Positions 24,981 to 33,704 are shown, numbered from the stretch's first letter. The stretch: 51,754 nt of DNA from Pseudolabrys sp. (GCA_030655215.1 JAURVZ010000038.1:1-51754), one strand, 5' to 3'. Notes: generated by a model not told the origin, from the letters alone. Numbers and translations are program-made.

Positions 24981-26147
24981 CTAGCGTCTCTCGCTCGCGG
25001 CGAGACGGGCTTCCGTCGCGCGGGCGTAGCGCGACATGGCGTAACAGAAGACAAGATAGAAGATCGCGGCAACGGCGTAGCCGGTGGTCGAGGTCACCGG
25101 CGTCGCCCATTTCGGATCGAGACGCGACACTTCGATCGTGTGCAGCAAGTCGAAGATGCCGACGATGAAGACGAGCGTCGTATCCTTGAACAGTCCGATA
25201 TAGGTATTGACGATGTTCGGGATGGTGATCTTGAGCGCCTGCGGCAGAATGATGAGCCGCATCATCTGCCAGTAGCCGAGGCCGACGGCCTGGGCGCCTT
25301 CGAACTGGCCCTTCGGAATGGCCTGCAGGCCGGCGCGCACGACTTCCGCCATATAGGCCGAGGCGAACATGGCGATACCGATCAACGCGCGCAGCAACTT
25401 GTCCGGCGAATACTGCTCCGGCACGAACAGCGGCAACATCACGCTGGCCATGAACAGCACGGTGACCAGCGGCACGCCGCGCACGAATTCGATGAAGAAC
25501 ACCGAGAACAGCTTGACCGTCGGCATGTCCGATCGCCGGCCGAGCGCCAGCAGGATGCCGATCGGCAGCGACACGACGATGCCGACCGCCGACACAACGA
25601 TGGTCACCAACACGCCACCCCAGAGCACGGTGTCGACATGCGGCAAGCCGAGAAATTCGGCGCCGCTGAGCAGGATGTACGAGACGATCGGCAGCACGAT
25701 GAAGCAGTAATAGGCGGCGAGATCGCGGCGCGGGGCCTTCAGCCAAAGGATCCAGAACACGCCGATCGCCAACATCGCGAAGAAGATATCGACGCGCCAG
25801 CGCTGCGGGATCGGGTACGATCCGTAAGTGAAATAGGCCATGCGTTCCCAGGCGAACGGCCAGCACGCGCCGATCGGCCGGTTCTGCACGATCTCGCGGC
25901 AGGCGTCGCGATCGGCGCCGGTCCACACCGCATCTATCAAGAGGAAATTGACGATGCCGGGGATGATCCAGAGGAAGAACAGCGAGATCAGGATCGTCAG
26001 CACGATATTGAACGGCGACGACAGCAGATTGGCGCGCAGCCAGCCGACGATGCCGGTCAGCGAGGCCGGCGGTGGCTGCTGTTCAAGCGTCGTCTGACGC
26101 ACATATTTGAGTTGGGCAACGGCGAGATCGCCTTCCGACATGGTCAT
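24981..26147 (-). CDS. aapM: general L-amino acid ABC transporter permease
   Basis: Inner-membrane permease of 388 residues. It is larger than HisM-type permeases because it has an N-terminal extension of several membrane segments (about 35-165) and a periplasmic Cys-containing loop ([18 protein letters not shown]), as in rhizobial AapM. The C-terminal half is the normal permease domain with the EAA loop [38 protein letters not shown]. It begins 10 bases after aapQ stops. Two close ATG codons (26147, 26141) are possible starts. Confidence 0.94.
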   Translation of the reverse strand: MTMSEGDLAVAQLKYVRQTTLEQQPPPASLTGIVGWLRANLLSSPFNIVLTILISLFFLWIIPGIVNFLLIDAVWTGADRDACREIVQNRPIGACWPFAWERMAYFTYGSYPIPQRWRVDIFFAMLAIGVFWILWLKAPRRDLAAYYCFIVLPIVSYILLSGAEFLGLPHVDTVLWGGVLVTIVVSAVGIVVSLPIGILLALGRRSDMPTVKLFSVFFIEFVRGVPLVTVLFMASVMLPLFVPEQYSPDKLLRALIGIAMFASAYMAEVVRAGLQAIPKGQFEGAQAVGLGYWQMMRLIILPQALKITIPNIVNTYIGLFKDTTLVFIVGIFDLLHTIEVSRLDPKWATPVTSTTGYAVAAIFYLVFCYAMSRYARATEARLAASERR

Positions 26148-26157
26148 GATGCGGCCC

Positions 26158-27348
26158 TCACCTTTCCACCAGGGCGATGCGGCTGTTGTAGATATTCATC
26201 AACAGCGACGTCACGAGACTGATGGTGAGATAGACAGCCATGGTGATGGCGACGACTTCGACCGCCTGGCCGGTCTGGTTCAACACCGTGCCGGTGAAGA
26301 TCTGCACGAGATCGGGATAGCCTATGGCCACCGCCAGCGTCGAGTTCTTGGTCAGGTTGAGATACTGGCTGGTCAGCGGCGGGATGATGACGCGCATCGC
26401 CTGCGGCACGACGACGAGGCGCAAGGTCGGCTGCGCCCGCAAGCCCAAGGAATAGGCAGCTTCGGTCTGGCCGTGCGACACGGCGCGAATGCCGGCGCGC
26501 ACCACTTCGGCGATGAAGGCAGCGGTGTAGATCGACAGGCCAAACAACAGCGCGGCGAATTCCGGCAGGATTTCGATGCCACCGCGAATATTGAAGCGGC
26601 CTGCCTCCGGATAATCCAGCGTCAGCGGCAGGCCGGCAGCGAAGAACACGGCCAGCGGCAGACCAATGATCAGGCCGAGCGACACAAGGAACACCGGCGC
26701 CTGCTCGCCGGTCTTTTCCTGACGTTTGCGCGCCCATAAATGATAGCCGATCGATCCGGCAATGCCGATGACAATTGCGCCAACGACAAAGCTGAAGCCG
26801 CTTTGCGCAATCGGTTCGGGCATGAACAGGCCGCGATTGTTGAGGAAAGCCCCGCCCGGAATCTTTACGCTGTCGCGCAGATCCGGCAGCGCCTTCAGCA
26901 CCGCGTTGTACCAGAACAGCAGTTGCAGGAGCAGTGGGATGTTGCGAATGGTTTCGACGTAGCCGCTCGCTGCCTTGTGCACGAGCCAGTTTTTCGACAG
27001 CCGGGCGATGCCGACGACGAAGCCGATAAGCGTGGCGAACACGATGCCGACCGCGGCCACCAGCAGCGTATTGCACAGACCGACCCAGAAGGCGCGGCCG
27101 TAGCTCGACTGGTTGGTGTAGGAAATCATCGACTGGCTGATGTCGAAGCCGGCCGTCTGCTCCCAGAAGCCGAAGCCGGAGGCGATGTTTGCCCGCTTCA
27201 GATTGTCGATGGCATTGCTGGCGGCGCCATAAATCAGAAAGGCGATGACCAGGCACAGAGCCACCTGATAGGCGATGCTCCGGATTTTGGGGTCGTTATA
27301 GAACGGTACGCTGGCGGGAGGTTCTCCCGCGCGAAGGTCAATCGACAT
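26158..27348 (-). CDS. aapQ: general L-amino acid ABC transporter permease
   Basis: Partner permease of 396 residues. The N-terminal part contains the AapQ segments FGFWEQTAGFDISQSMISY and SYGRAFWVGLCNTLLVAA, followed by the ETIRNIPLLLQLLFWY motif, a long periplasmic/linker region (about 160-235) and the second half with EVVRAGIRAVSHGQTEAAYSLGLRAQPTLRLVVVPQAM. Together with AapM it forms the channel for a wide range of L-amino acids. A double hairpin in the 177-base gap upstream separates it from aapJ. Confidence 0.94.
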   Translation of the reverse strand: MSIDLRAGEPPASVPFYNDPKIRSIAYQVALCLVIAFLIYGAASNAIDNLKRANIASGFGFWEQTAGFDISQSMISYTNQSSYGRAFWVGLCNTLLVAAVGIVFATLIGFVVGIARLSKNWLVHKAASGYVETIRNIPLLLQLLFWYNAVLKALPDLRDSVKIPGGAFLNNRGLFMPEPIAQSGFSFVVGAIVIGIAGSIGYHLWARKRQEKTGEQAPVFLVSLGLIIGLPLAVFFAAGLPLTLDYPEAGRFNIRGGIEILPEFAALLFGLSIYTAAFIAEVVRAGIRAVSHGQTEAAYSLGLRAQPTLRLVVVPQAMRVIIPPLTSQYLNLTKNSTLAVAIGYPDLVQIFTGTVLNQTGQAVEVVAITMAVYLTISLVTSLLMNIYNSRIALVER

Positions 27349-27401
27349 CTACCCCTCATCCGGGCTCACACGCCGCCCGTTTCGCTCTTGCGAGCTTGGA
27401 G

Positions 27402-27449
27402 AAGCACGATCCGTGCCGAAACCGGAGACCGGCAAGCCGGATCGTGCTT
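27402..27449. repeat. 12-bp inverted repeat between aapJ and aapQ
   Basis: AAGCACGATCCG (27402-27413) and CGGATCGTGCTT (27438-27449) are exact complements with a 24-base loop that can itself pair (CCGGaga/CCGGc). It is the second of two hairpins in this gap and may protect the 3' end of aapJ mRNA or slow read-through into aapQ. Confidence 0.6.
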
Positions 27450-27463
27450 TTCGCAACCCTCTT

Positions 27464-27500
27464 CTGGACTGCCGCGGAATCCCCTCGCGCGGCAGTCCAG
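27464..27500 (-). terminator. 13-bp hairpin just after aapJ
   Basis: CTGGACTGCCGCG (27464-27476) pairs exactly with 27488-27500 around an 11-base loop, starting 25 bases after the aapJ stop. No T-run follows on the minus strand, so it is better read as an mRNA-stabilising or attenuating structure than a full terminator. Binding proteins are normally made in excess over permeases, which fits. Confidence 0.65.
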
Positions 27501-27525
27501 TCATTCCTTCAGACGTCAGACGAGC

Positions 27526-28536
27526 TTAGCGGATCGGCGGGGCGTACTGCAGGCCACCCTTGCTCCACAGCTTGTTCAAGCCGCGGTCGATCTTGAGCGG
27601 CGAGCCGGTGCCGACATTGCGTTCGAACGACTCGCCGTAGTTGCCGACGGTCTTGATGATGTTGACCACCCAGTCCTTCGACAGGCCGAGCTGCTCGCCG
27701 TAATTGCCTTCGGTGCCGAGCAGACGCTTGATGTCCGGATTGTCCGACTTGGCCATGTCGCCGACATTGGCCGAGGTGACGCCGAGCTCTTCGGCGTTGA
27801 TCATCGCGTAGAGCGTCCACTTGACGACGTCGAACCACTGATCGTCACCGTGACGAACGGCCGGTCCGAGCGGCTCCTTGGAAATGATTTCCGGCAGCAC
27901 GATGTGCTCGGCAGCGTTGGCAACGCGCAAGCGCTCCGAATAGAGGCCCGAGGCGTCGGTGGTGTAGGCATCGCAACGGCCAGTGTCATAGGCCTTCAGC
28001 GCTTCGTTCGATGTCGCGAAGGTAACGGTCTTCAGCTTCATCTTGTTGGCGCGGAAGTAGTCGGCGAGATTGAGTTCGGTCGTGGTGCCCTGCTGCACGC
28101 AGACCGAGGCATCGCCGAGCTCGAGAGCCGACTTCACCTTGAGCGAGGTGCGGACCATGAAGCCTTGGCCGTCATAGTAGTTGACGCCAATGAAGTTCAG
28201 GCCGAGTTGGGTGTCGCGCGACGAGGTCCAGGTGGTGTTGCGCGCCAGCAGGTCGACTTCGCCGGACTGCAGCGCCGTGAAGCGATCCTTCGCCGACAGC
28301 GGGATGAACTTGGCCTTCTTGTCATCGCCGAATACGGCGGCGGCAACAGCGCGGCACAGATCGACGTCGAGACCGGCCCACTTGCCCTGCGCATCCGGGA
28401 GGCCGAAGCCGGCCAGCGAGCCGTTGGAGCCGCAGTTCAGGATCCCACGATCCTTGACCGTCTTCAAAGTTTGGGCGGAAGCGCTCGTTGCGCCAAAGAT
28501 AACCGCAAGAGCAATAACGCTAGCAATTCGTTTCAT
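27526..28536 (-). CDS. aapJ: general L-amino acid ABC transporter substrate-binding protein
   Basis: Periplasmic receptor of 336 residues. A signal peptide ends at ASA (residue 21), then QTLKTVKDRGILNCGSNGSLAGFGLPDAQGKWAGLDVDLCRAVAAAVFGD, the AapJ form of the solute-binding family 3 start, with NTTWTSSRDTQLGLNF and GQGFMVR following. It is first in aapJQMP. The 255-base region upstream is shared with divergent metC and carries a pair of 16-base direct repeats. Confidence 0.95.
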   Translation of the reverse strand: MKRIASVIALAVIFGATSASAQTLKTVKDRGILNCGSNGSLAGFGLPDAQGKWAGLDVDLCRAVAAAVFGDDKKAKFIPLSAKDRFTALQSGEVDLLARNTTWTSSRDTQLGLNFIGVNYYDGQGFMVRTSLKVKSALELGDASVCVQQGTTTELNLADYFRANKMKLKTVTFATSNEALKAYDTGRCDAYTTDASGLYSERLRVANAAEHIVLPEIISKEPLGPAVRHGDDQWFDVVKWTLYAMINAEELGVTSANVGDMAKSDNPDIKRLLGTEGNYGEQLGLSKDWVVNIIKTVGNYGESFERNVGTGSPLKIDRGLNKLWSKGGLQYAPPIR

Positions 28537-28620
28537 CGGGCAGCCCCATTCGTGCGTGGTGAAATGCGATGCTCTTACGGCTGGCTGAATTTCCCCTCAA
28601 AGATAATCGCAGCGCCCCTC

Positions 28621-28666
28621 AGCACCGCGATTGTCCTTAGCCATTCCCCGAGCACCGCTCTTGTCC
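28621..28666. promoter_or_regulatory. pair of 16-base direct repeats between aapJ and metC
   Basis: AGCACCGCGATTGTCC (28621-28636) and AGCACCGCTCTTGTCC (28651-28666) match at 14 of 16 positions and begin exactly 30 bases apart, about three helical turns, so two bound proteins would lie on the same face. They lie about 85-130 bases upstream of aapJ and 125-170 bases upstream of metC. The rest of 28537-28791 shows no gene, and I could not recognise clear -35/-10 boxes. Confidence 0.55.
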
Positions 28667-28791
28667 CGTATCTCAGAACGATTGAGGCGCAAGGTCAAGG
28701 GCTTAAACGCTTGCCGATGCTGTATTCGTAGCCGTATATGCCTTAAGCGCAGGCTCAAGCGGCCTGCTTTCAGACGGGAAATAAAACCACC

Positions 28792-29976
28792 ATGGCAAAG
28801 AAGCCCCAGAAGCCACTCAAGCCCGAAACCCGTTTGATCACCGCCGGCCGGGATCCGCAGAGCCAGTACGGCTTCGTCAATCCTCCTGTTTATCACGCAT
28901 CAACGGTGCTTTACCCCACCGCCGAGGACCAGGTCGCGCATCGCTCGCGATATCAATATGGCCGCCGCGGCACACCGACCACCGACGCGCTCGAGGCGGC
29001 ACTTGTCGACATGGAAGGTCCGAACTGCGCTGGTGCTGTGTTACTTCCGTCCGGCCTGAATGCGATCTCGACGGCGCTGCTTTCTGTCGCAGGCGCCGGC
29101 GATCACATCCTCGTCACGGACAGCGTCTACCGGCCGACCCGCAATTTTTGCGAGGGCGTGCTCAAGCGCATGGGCGTCGAGACAACCTATTACGACCCGC
29201 TGGTTGGCGCTGACATCGCCAAGCTGATGAAGCCGAATACCAAGGTGGTTTTCGTCGAAGCGCCCGGTTCGCAGAGCTTCGAGATGCAGGACATCCCGGC
29301 CATCGCCAAGGTCGCGCATGACAAAGGCGCGGTTGTCCTGATGGACAATACCTGGGCGACGCCTTTGTACTTCAAGGCGTTCGACAAGGGCGTCGACATG
29401 TCGATCCAGGCCGGCACCAAATACATTGGCGGCCATTCCGACATCATGTTCGGCTGCGTCACCGCCAATGCGGCGACATTCCCGCAGCTCAAGGAAACGC
29501 ATGGCACAATGGGCCTGTGCGTCGGTCCAGACGACGTGTTCCTGGCGCTGCGCGGCCTGCGCACCATGGCGGTGCGGCTGAAGCAACATAATGAGGCCGG
29601 GCTTAAGGTAGCGCGCTGGCTTGCGGCGCGGCCGGAAGTCGCCCGCGTCATGCATCCGGCGCTGGAGAGCGATCCGGGTCACGCCATATGGAAGCGCGAC
29701 TTCACCGGCGCCTCGGGCCTGTTCAGTCTCGAATTGAAGCCGATGAGCGAGGCGAAGGTCTATGCCTTCATGAACGAACTGAAATTGTTCGGCATGGGCT
29801 TCTCTTGGGGCGGCTTCGAGAGCCTGGTCATCATCTTCGACTGCGCCGAGTACCGCACCGCGACCAAATGGGCCGTGGCGGGCCCGACACTGCGCTTTCA
29901 CATCGGCCTCGAAGATCCCGACGATCTCATCGCCGATCTCGACGATGGGTTTAAGGCACTCGCGGCGGCGAAATAG
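28792..29976 (+). CDS. metC: cystathionine beta-lyase
   Basis: This PLP enzyme cleaves cystathionine to homocysteine, pyruvate and ammonia on the methionine pathway. The 394-residue protein has the Cys/Met-metabolism fold: YGRRGTPTTDALEAAL at 56-71, LPSGLNAIS, VFVEAPGSQSFEMQDI at 153-168, LMDNTWATP and the PLP lysine K210 in QAGTKYIGGHSD. The YGRRGTPT and GSQSFE forms favour MetC over gamma-lyase or synthase. It is a single gene, divergent from aapJ and ending three bases from the next, convergent gene. Cysteine desulfhydrase side activity is possible. Confidence 0.9.
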   Translation: MAKKPQKPLKPETRLITAGRDPQSQYGFVNPPVYHASTVLYPTAEDQVAHRSRYQYGRRGTPTTDALEAALVDMEGPNCAGAVLLPSGLNAISTALLSVAGAGDHILVTDSVYRPTRNFCEGVLKRMGVETTYYDPLVGADIAKLMKPNTKVVFVEAPGSQSFEMQDIPAIAKVAHDKGAVVLMDNTWATPLYFKAFDKGVDMSIQAGTKYIGGHSDIMFGCVTANAATFPQLKETHGTMGLCVGPDDVFLALRGLRTMAVRLKQHNEAGLKVARWLAARPEVARVMHPALESDPGHAIWKRDFTGASGLFSLELKPMSEAKVYAFMNELKLFGMGFSWGGFESLVIIFDCAEYRTATKWAVAGPTLRFHIGLEDPDDLIADLDDGFKALAAAK

Positions 29977-29979
29977 AAA

Positions 29980-30309
29980 TCAGGCCGGCGCGCCCTGCCC
30001 GCCGCTGCGCAGCACGAATTGCAAATTGCGCAGATAGACGAACAGGCCGAAGGCCTGGCCGATGATGAAGACCGGGTCTTTACGATACAGCGCATAGCCG
30101 AGCAGCATGAAGCCGCCGCCGATGGAGAAGAACCAAAACGCGGTCGGTACGACGCTGCGGCCGGCCTTTTCGGAGGCGATCCACTGCACGACAAAGCGCA
30201 TGGCGAACAAAGCCTGCGCGATGTAGCCGATCAAAATGCCCCAATCGAGACTGCCGGCAAACACATCGTGCAAATAGCCGCCGACGGCGCTGGTGATATC
30301 GATAAGCAT
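29980..30309 (-). CDS. LAB_N-domain (lipid A biosynthesis N-terminal-like) small membrane protein
   Basis: A 109-residue protein with three hydrophobic segments (about 20-40, 55-72, 78-98) and the LAB_N pattern GYIAQALFAMRFVVQWIASEKAGRSVVPTAFWFFSIGGG, here free-standing rather than fused to LpxB. Such proteins occur beside polyprenyl-phosphate glycosyltransferases and are suspected of assisting lipid-linked sugar handling. The ATG at 30309 starts two bases after the glycosyltransferase stop, so it is the last gene of the lipid operon. Confidence 0.82.
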   Translation of the reverse strand: MLIDITSAVGGYLHDVFAGSLDWGILIGYIAQALFAMRFVVQWIASEKAGRSVVPTAFWFFSIGGGFMLLGYALYRKDPVFIIGQAFGLFVYLRNLQFVLRSGGQGAPA

Positions 30310-30311
30310 CG

Positions 30312-31040
30312 TTAGTTCTCCGAAATTTCCGGTACACGCTTCCTGCGGCGGATCAGCCACCACACGCCGGCCAGGTCGAGGATGCCGACCCATAACCGGT
30401 CAAATAATCCGTAGTTCGACACGCCGGTGTGGCGCGAGCGATCGACGACATCGACATAGCCGATGCTGTAGCCGTCGCGCTTGACGAGCGCCGGCAGGAA
30501 ACGATGCAGGCCATCGAAATACGGCAGGCTCAAGAACACGTCGCGGCGGAACGCCTTCAGCCCACAGCCGGTATCGCGTGTGCCGTCACGCAGCACCGCA
30601 TTGCGCACGGCATTGGCGATGCGCGACTGAAAGCTCTTGAACTTGCCTTTGCGCCCCAAGCGCTGCCCCGCCACCATGCCCATACCCGGAGCGCCCGCTT
30701 CAAGCGTGCGCAGCATGGCCGGGATAAAGGCCGGATCGTTCTGCCCGTCGCCATCGATGGTCACGATGACCGGCGCCCGCGCCGCCGTCACGCCGGAGCG
30801 CACTGCCGATGACTGGCCGCAGGACTGAACATGCCGTACGCGGCGCAAATACGGAAAGAGCGCCATCAGCCGCTGCAACTCGGCCTCGGTGCCGTCGGTC
30901 GAGCCGTCATTGACGTAGATGATTTCAAACGGCCACTGCCCCTCGAGCGCGGCGGCAATCTCCGCCACCAAAGGCGCGATATTGCCGGTCTCGTTGCGGA
31001 CCGGAACGACCACGGCGACAGCAGGGCTGATATTGTTCAT
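30312..31040 (-). CDS. GT2 glycosyltransferase, polyprenyl-phosphate sugar synthase type
   Basis: The 242-residue protein has the dolichol-phosphate-mannose-synthase layout: VAVVVPVRNETGNI at 8-21, IIYVNDGSTDGT at 40-51, the metal-binding IDGDGQNDP at about 94-102, and DTGCGLKAFRRDVF at about 155-168. A single hydrophobic segment near the C-terminus (GILDLAGVWWL) may lie on or in the membrane. It probably joins a sugar nucleotide to undecaprenyl phosphate to feed the GT39 enzyme encoded upstream in the operon. It starts 12 bases after the PAP2 gene ends. The sugar is unknown. Confidence 0.88.
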   Translation of the reverse strand: MNNISPAVAVVVPVRNETGNIAPLVAEIAAALEGQWPFEIIYVNDGSTDGTEAELQRLMALFPYLRRVRHVQSCGQSSAVRSGVTAARAPVIVTIDGDGQNDPAFIPAMLRTLEAGAPGMGMVAGQRLGRKGKFKSFQSRIANAVRNAVLRDGTRDTGCGLKAFRRDVFLSLPYFDGLHRFLPALVKRDGYSIGYVDVVDRSRHTGVSNYGLFDRLWVGILDLAGVWWLIRRRKRVPEISEN

Positions 31041-31052
31041 GCCTGCTCTTTA

Positions 31053-31895
31053 TTAAGCCAGAAGCTCGCGGGCAACTGCTTTGAGCCGCTTTACCGAGGG
31101 GCCAGGATATTGCACCAAGTGGCCGTCCGGCTGGACCGAAAAGCCCAGCCTTTGCAGGGCAAACCAGCGCTGGATCAGCCAGACGCCGGCAAGGCCGGTC
31201 GCCGCGCCGAGGAACACGTCGGTCGGATAATGTGCCCGCACCACGACCCGGCTGACCAGCATCAGCACGCCGTAAATCAACAGCGCCGTCCGCGCCCGCG
31301 GGAACAAGGTGGCCAAAGCCGCCACCACCGCGAAGGCGGCGGTGCCGTGCCCGGACGGTGTGCTCGCATAAGCCGGCGTCCAGTGAAACGGATCGAACAG
31401 GAACGGATTGACTGAACCACCGACGCCCGGCCTCGCCCGGCCAATCATGTTCTTCACGATCGATGCAAACAGGCCCGGCGCGCCGATGGCGATGAACAGA
31501 AAGCCGACGCGCACCATCAGCGACGCCAGCACCGCTTGCGACATCGCCGTCAGCGTATGACGCGGCACGGCGGCCAGCGCCAGAAACAGAATGCCGAGCG
31601 GCCACAGAAACCACGCCGACTTGCCGAAGTCGGTGATGAAGTTAAAAAACGAATGCACCGCAACCGGCAGGCGCGCCGCTGCATTCGTCGCCGGCGTGTC
31701 GATGACGAACATGCCGAAGACGAACACCACGGCGATGATCGCAATCGCGATCAGCAAAGGCTTTGGCTGGTCGACAAAGGTGAAACCGCGCCGCCACGGA
31801 TGCAGGCCGTAATTCTCGATCGGCTGCGTCACGCGCTTGACCGCATAGGCGACGTTGATGACGCAACGCCGCAGGGCCGCCAGCAACGCATTCAT
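31053..31895 (-). CDS. PAP2-family membrane phosphatase
   Basis: An inner-membrane phosphatase of 280 residues with about six hydrophobic segments. All three phosphatase motifs are present: KNMIGRARP (about 148-156), PSGH (about 181-184) and SRVVVRAHYPTDV (about 218-230). The KxxxGRxRP form and the operon suggest a lipid A phosphatase of the LpxE/LpxF kind or recycling of undecaprenyl pyrophosphate; sequence alone does not decide. It overlaps the GT39 gene by four bases (ATGA). Confidence 0.87.
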   Translation of the reverse strand: MNALLAALRRCVINVAYAVKRVTQPIENYGLHPWRRGFTFVDQPKPLLIAIAIIAVVFVFGMFVIDTPATNAAARLPVAVHSFFNFITDFGKSAWFLWPLGILFLALAAVPRHTLTAMSQAVLASLMVRVGFLFIAIGAPGLFASIVKNMIGRARPGVGGSVNPFLFDPFHWTPAYASTPSGHGTAAFAVVAALATLFPRARTALLIYGVLMLVSRVVVRAHYPTDVFLGAATGLAGVWLIQRWFALQRLGFSVQPDGHLVQYPGPSVKRLKAVARELLA

Positions 31896-33613
31896 GGCGC
31901 GGCCGTACGGAACACCGCCATCGCAAAGGCTTTGCCGTTGCTGATGTTGAAGCCGTCAATGCGCTGGCTCAGCGTGTAGCGCAGGCCGACCGAGTCAGCG
32001 CGCTGCACGAAGCTGCGTTCGCTGCCCTTGTCGACCAAGGCAAAGCGGCAGGCGCCGCCATTGAGGAATTCGGCAGCGCCACCACCATCGGTGAAGCGTG
32101 TTTCGGTGCCGGACAGGAACACAAGGCTCGGCTCCTGATAGGCGAAGGTCGAGGCCAGTTGCGGCGACGCGCAGCCGCTGTTGCGCACATTCTCGGCAAC
32201 CAGCGCGCTTGGAAACACCTGCGGCAACATCGGGAATGCCAAGGCATAAACGGTAATGGCAATAAACACCGACGCCGCCATGCCACGCAGCACGGCGCGC
32301 TCCGGCCCGTCGACATCGTACAGCCACCAGGCGAACAGGCCGAAGATCAAGGCCGCCGCCGCGAACGGCCAGGCAATCAGCCCAAGGTCGCCGCGCAACA
32401 TGAAGAAGCCGACCGGCACCGCAATGGCGATGACCAGCGGAAACAAAAACCATCCAACCGTGCCGCGCGTCAGCCAGCGTTTGTTGTAGAGCGCGCCGCC
32501 TTCGACAATGCCGGCCAAGAGAATGGCGATCGCCGGATAGAGCGGCAGCACATAATGCGGCAGCTTGGTCATGACGAGTTCAAAGACGATCCATGACGGG
32601 ATGACCCAGGCCAGCAGGAAGCGCGCGCCGGGTTCGCGCCGCGCTTTCCAGATCGTCGGCGCGGCAAGGCCGGCGAGGATCGCGCCCGGCCAGAAGGTCA
32701 CCCAGAACAGCAGCAGGTAAAGGCCCGGCGGCGCGCCATGCGCCTCCTGCCCGCTGGTGATCTTGGACAGCATGTCGTCGCCGACCGCCTTCATGAAGAA
32801 GTCGTCGCCGGATTTGGCGACAATGGCGATGAACCACGGCAGCACCAGAACGATCAGCCAGGCGAAACCGGCCAGCGGCCGCAGATGCTTGATCCAGCGC
32901 GCCGAGCGATCGGCAATCGACAAGGTCAGCGCGGTCAGCCCGACGAACATCAGGATCAGCGGGCCCTTGATCAGCACGCCGGCGGCCAGCGCCGTCCACA
33001 TGATCGCCGGATTGTGCCACGAGATCAGCCGCTCCGGATGGCGCCGTACGCTCATATAGATGCGCGCCATCGCGCCCATCGCCGCAACACAGGTGAGCAG
33101 CAGCATGGCGTCGGTCTTGGCGAGCCGCGCCTCGACGCCGAGCAGAATGGAGGTCGCCATCATCAGCGCGGCGAGCAGCGCCGTGCGGCGGGCGACAAAG
33201 GCCAGCGCCGCCCAATAGGTCAGCAGCACGGCGCCAATGGCGCCGATCAGCGACGGGATGCGGTAGAGCCAGATCGTGGTGCGCGCCTTTGGCACGCCAA
33301 GCGCCTCACCGGCTTTCACCGCGACGGCCTGCATCCAGTAGATGCCGACCGGCTTTTTGTAGCGGACTTCGTCCTGGAAGCGGATGTCGATGTAATCGCC
33401 GCTTTCGACCATTTGCTTGGTCGCCTGGGCAAAGCGCGCCTCGTCGCGATCCACAGGCGGGATCTGGAAGAAGCCCGGCAGGAAGGCGAGCACGCACACG
33501 GCCAGCATCAGCAGCACCGCACGCGCGTGCGAGGCCATCGCCCAATCCAGCCCAGCCGCAAGCCCCCGCGTCTGGACGGGGGATCGCGGCACCTCGTCGG
33601 TGGTCGTGGTCAC
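31892..33613 (-). CDS. GT39 (ArnT/PMT-type) membrane glycosyltransferase
   Basis: The 573-residue protein has the ArnT-like periplasmic loop PVDRDEARFAQATKQMVESGDYIDIRFQDEVRYKKPVGIYWMQA at about 53-95, with the D-E pair used in catalysis, then about 11 membrane helices and a soluble periplasmic C-terminal part (about 455-573). Such enzymes move a sugar from an undecaprenyl-phosphate carrier to lipid A, LPS core or protein. It begins with GTG at 33613 and is first in the operon with PAP2, GT2 and LAB_N genes, so the set should build a lipid-linked sugar and attach it to a dephosphorylated lipid. The target is inferred. Confidence 0.88.
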   Translation of the reverse strand: MTTTTDEVPRSPVQTRGLAAGLDWAMASHARAVLLMLAVCVLAFLPGFFQIPPVDRDEARFAQATKQMVESGDYIDIRFQDEVRYKKPVGIYWMQAVAVKAGEALGVPKARTTIWLYRIPSLIGAIGAVLLTYWAALAFVARRTALLAALMMATSILLGVEARLAKTDAMLLLTCVAAMGAMARIYMSVRRHPERLISWHNPAIMWTALAAGVLIKGPLILMFVGLTALTLSIADRSARWIKHLRPLAGFAWLIVLVLPWFIAIVAKSGDDFFMKAVGDDMLSKITSGQEAHGAPPGLYLLLFWVTFWPGAILAGLAAPTIWKARREPGARFLLAWVIPSWIVFELVMTKLPHYVLPLYPAIAILLAGIVEGGALYNKRWLTRGTVGWFLFPLVIAIAVPVGFFMLRGDLGLIAWPFAAAALIFGLFAWWLYDVDGPERAVLRGMAASVFIAITVYALAFPMLPQVFPSALVAENVRNSGCASPQLASTFAYQEPSLVFLSGTETRFTDGGGAAEFLNGGACRFALVDKGSERSFVQRADSVGLRYTLSQRIDGFNISNGKAFAMAVFRTAAP

Positions 33614-33677
33614 GGGCGCGCTCTGCTCTAAGCCAATCGAGGGGTCTAATCCCTAGTGCATAGGCGATACGGCCCCG

Positions 33678-33704
33678 CCAAACCAAACGGGATTACGGGT
33701 TTGG
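33678..33704. promoter_or_regulatory. 7-bp inverted repeat upstream of the GT39 operon
   Basis: CCAAACC (33678-33684) and GGTTTGG (33698-33704) flank a 13-base spacer, about 65-90 bases before the GT39 start. A second inverted pair, GTCGCG/CGCGAC, lies at 33719-33747. No T-run follows either on the minus strand, so they are more likely control sites than the pbpC terminator. Confidence 0.35.

Noticed and set aside
24197..28536. The aap operon as the undescribed system
   Set aside because: Its four genes match the known AapJQMP transporter in order, lengths and motifs; only its control region is unusual.
26740..28731. A 663-codon open frame on the plus strand opposite aapQ and aapJ
   Set aside because: It is a mirror of the strong third-position GC bias of the aap genes on the other strand, shows no domain pattern, and is rich in Arg, Gly, His and Gln as such shadows are.
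28700..28791. A possible SAM riboswitch before metC
   Set aside because: I looked for the SAM-II pseudoknot core common before alphaproteobacterial methionine genes and could not find its conserved A-rich loop; only an ordinary 6-bp stem (GCAGGC/GCCTGC) is present.
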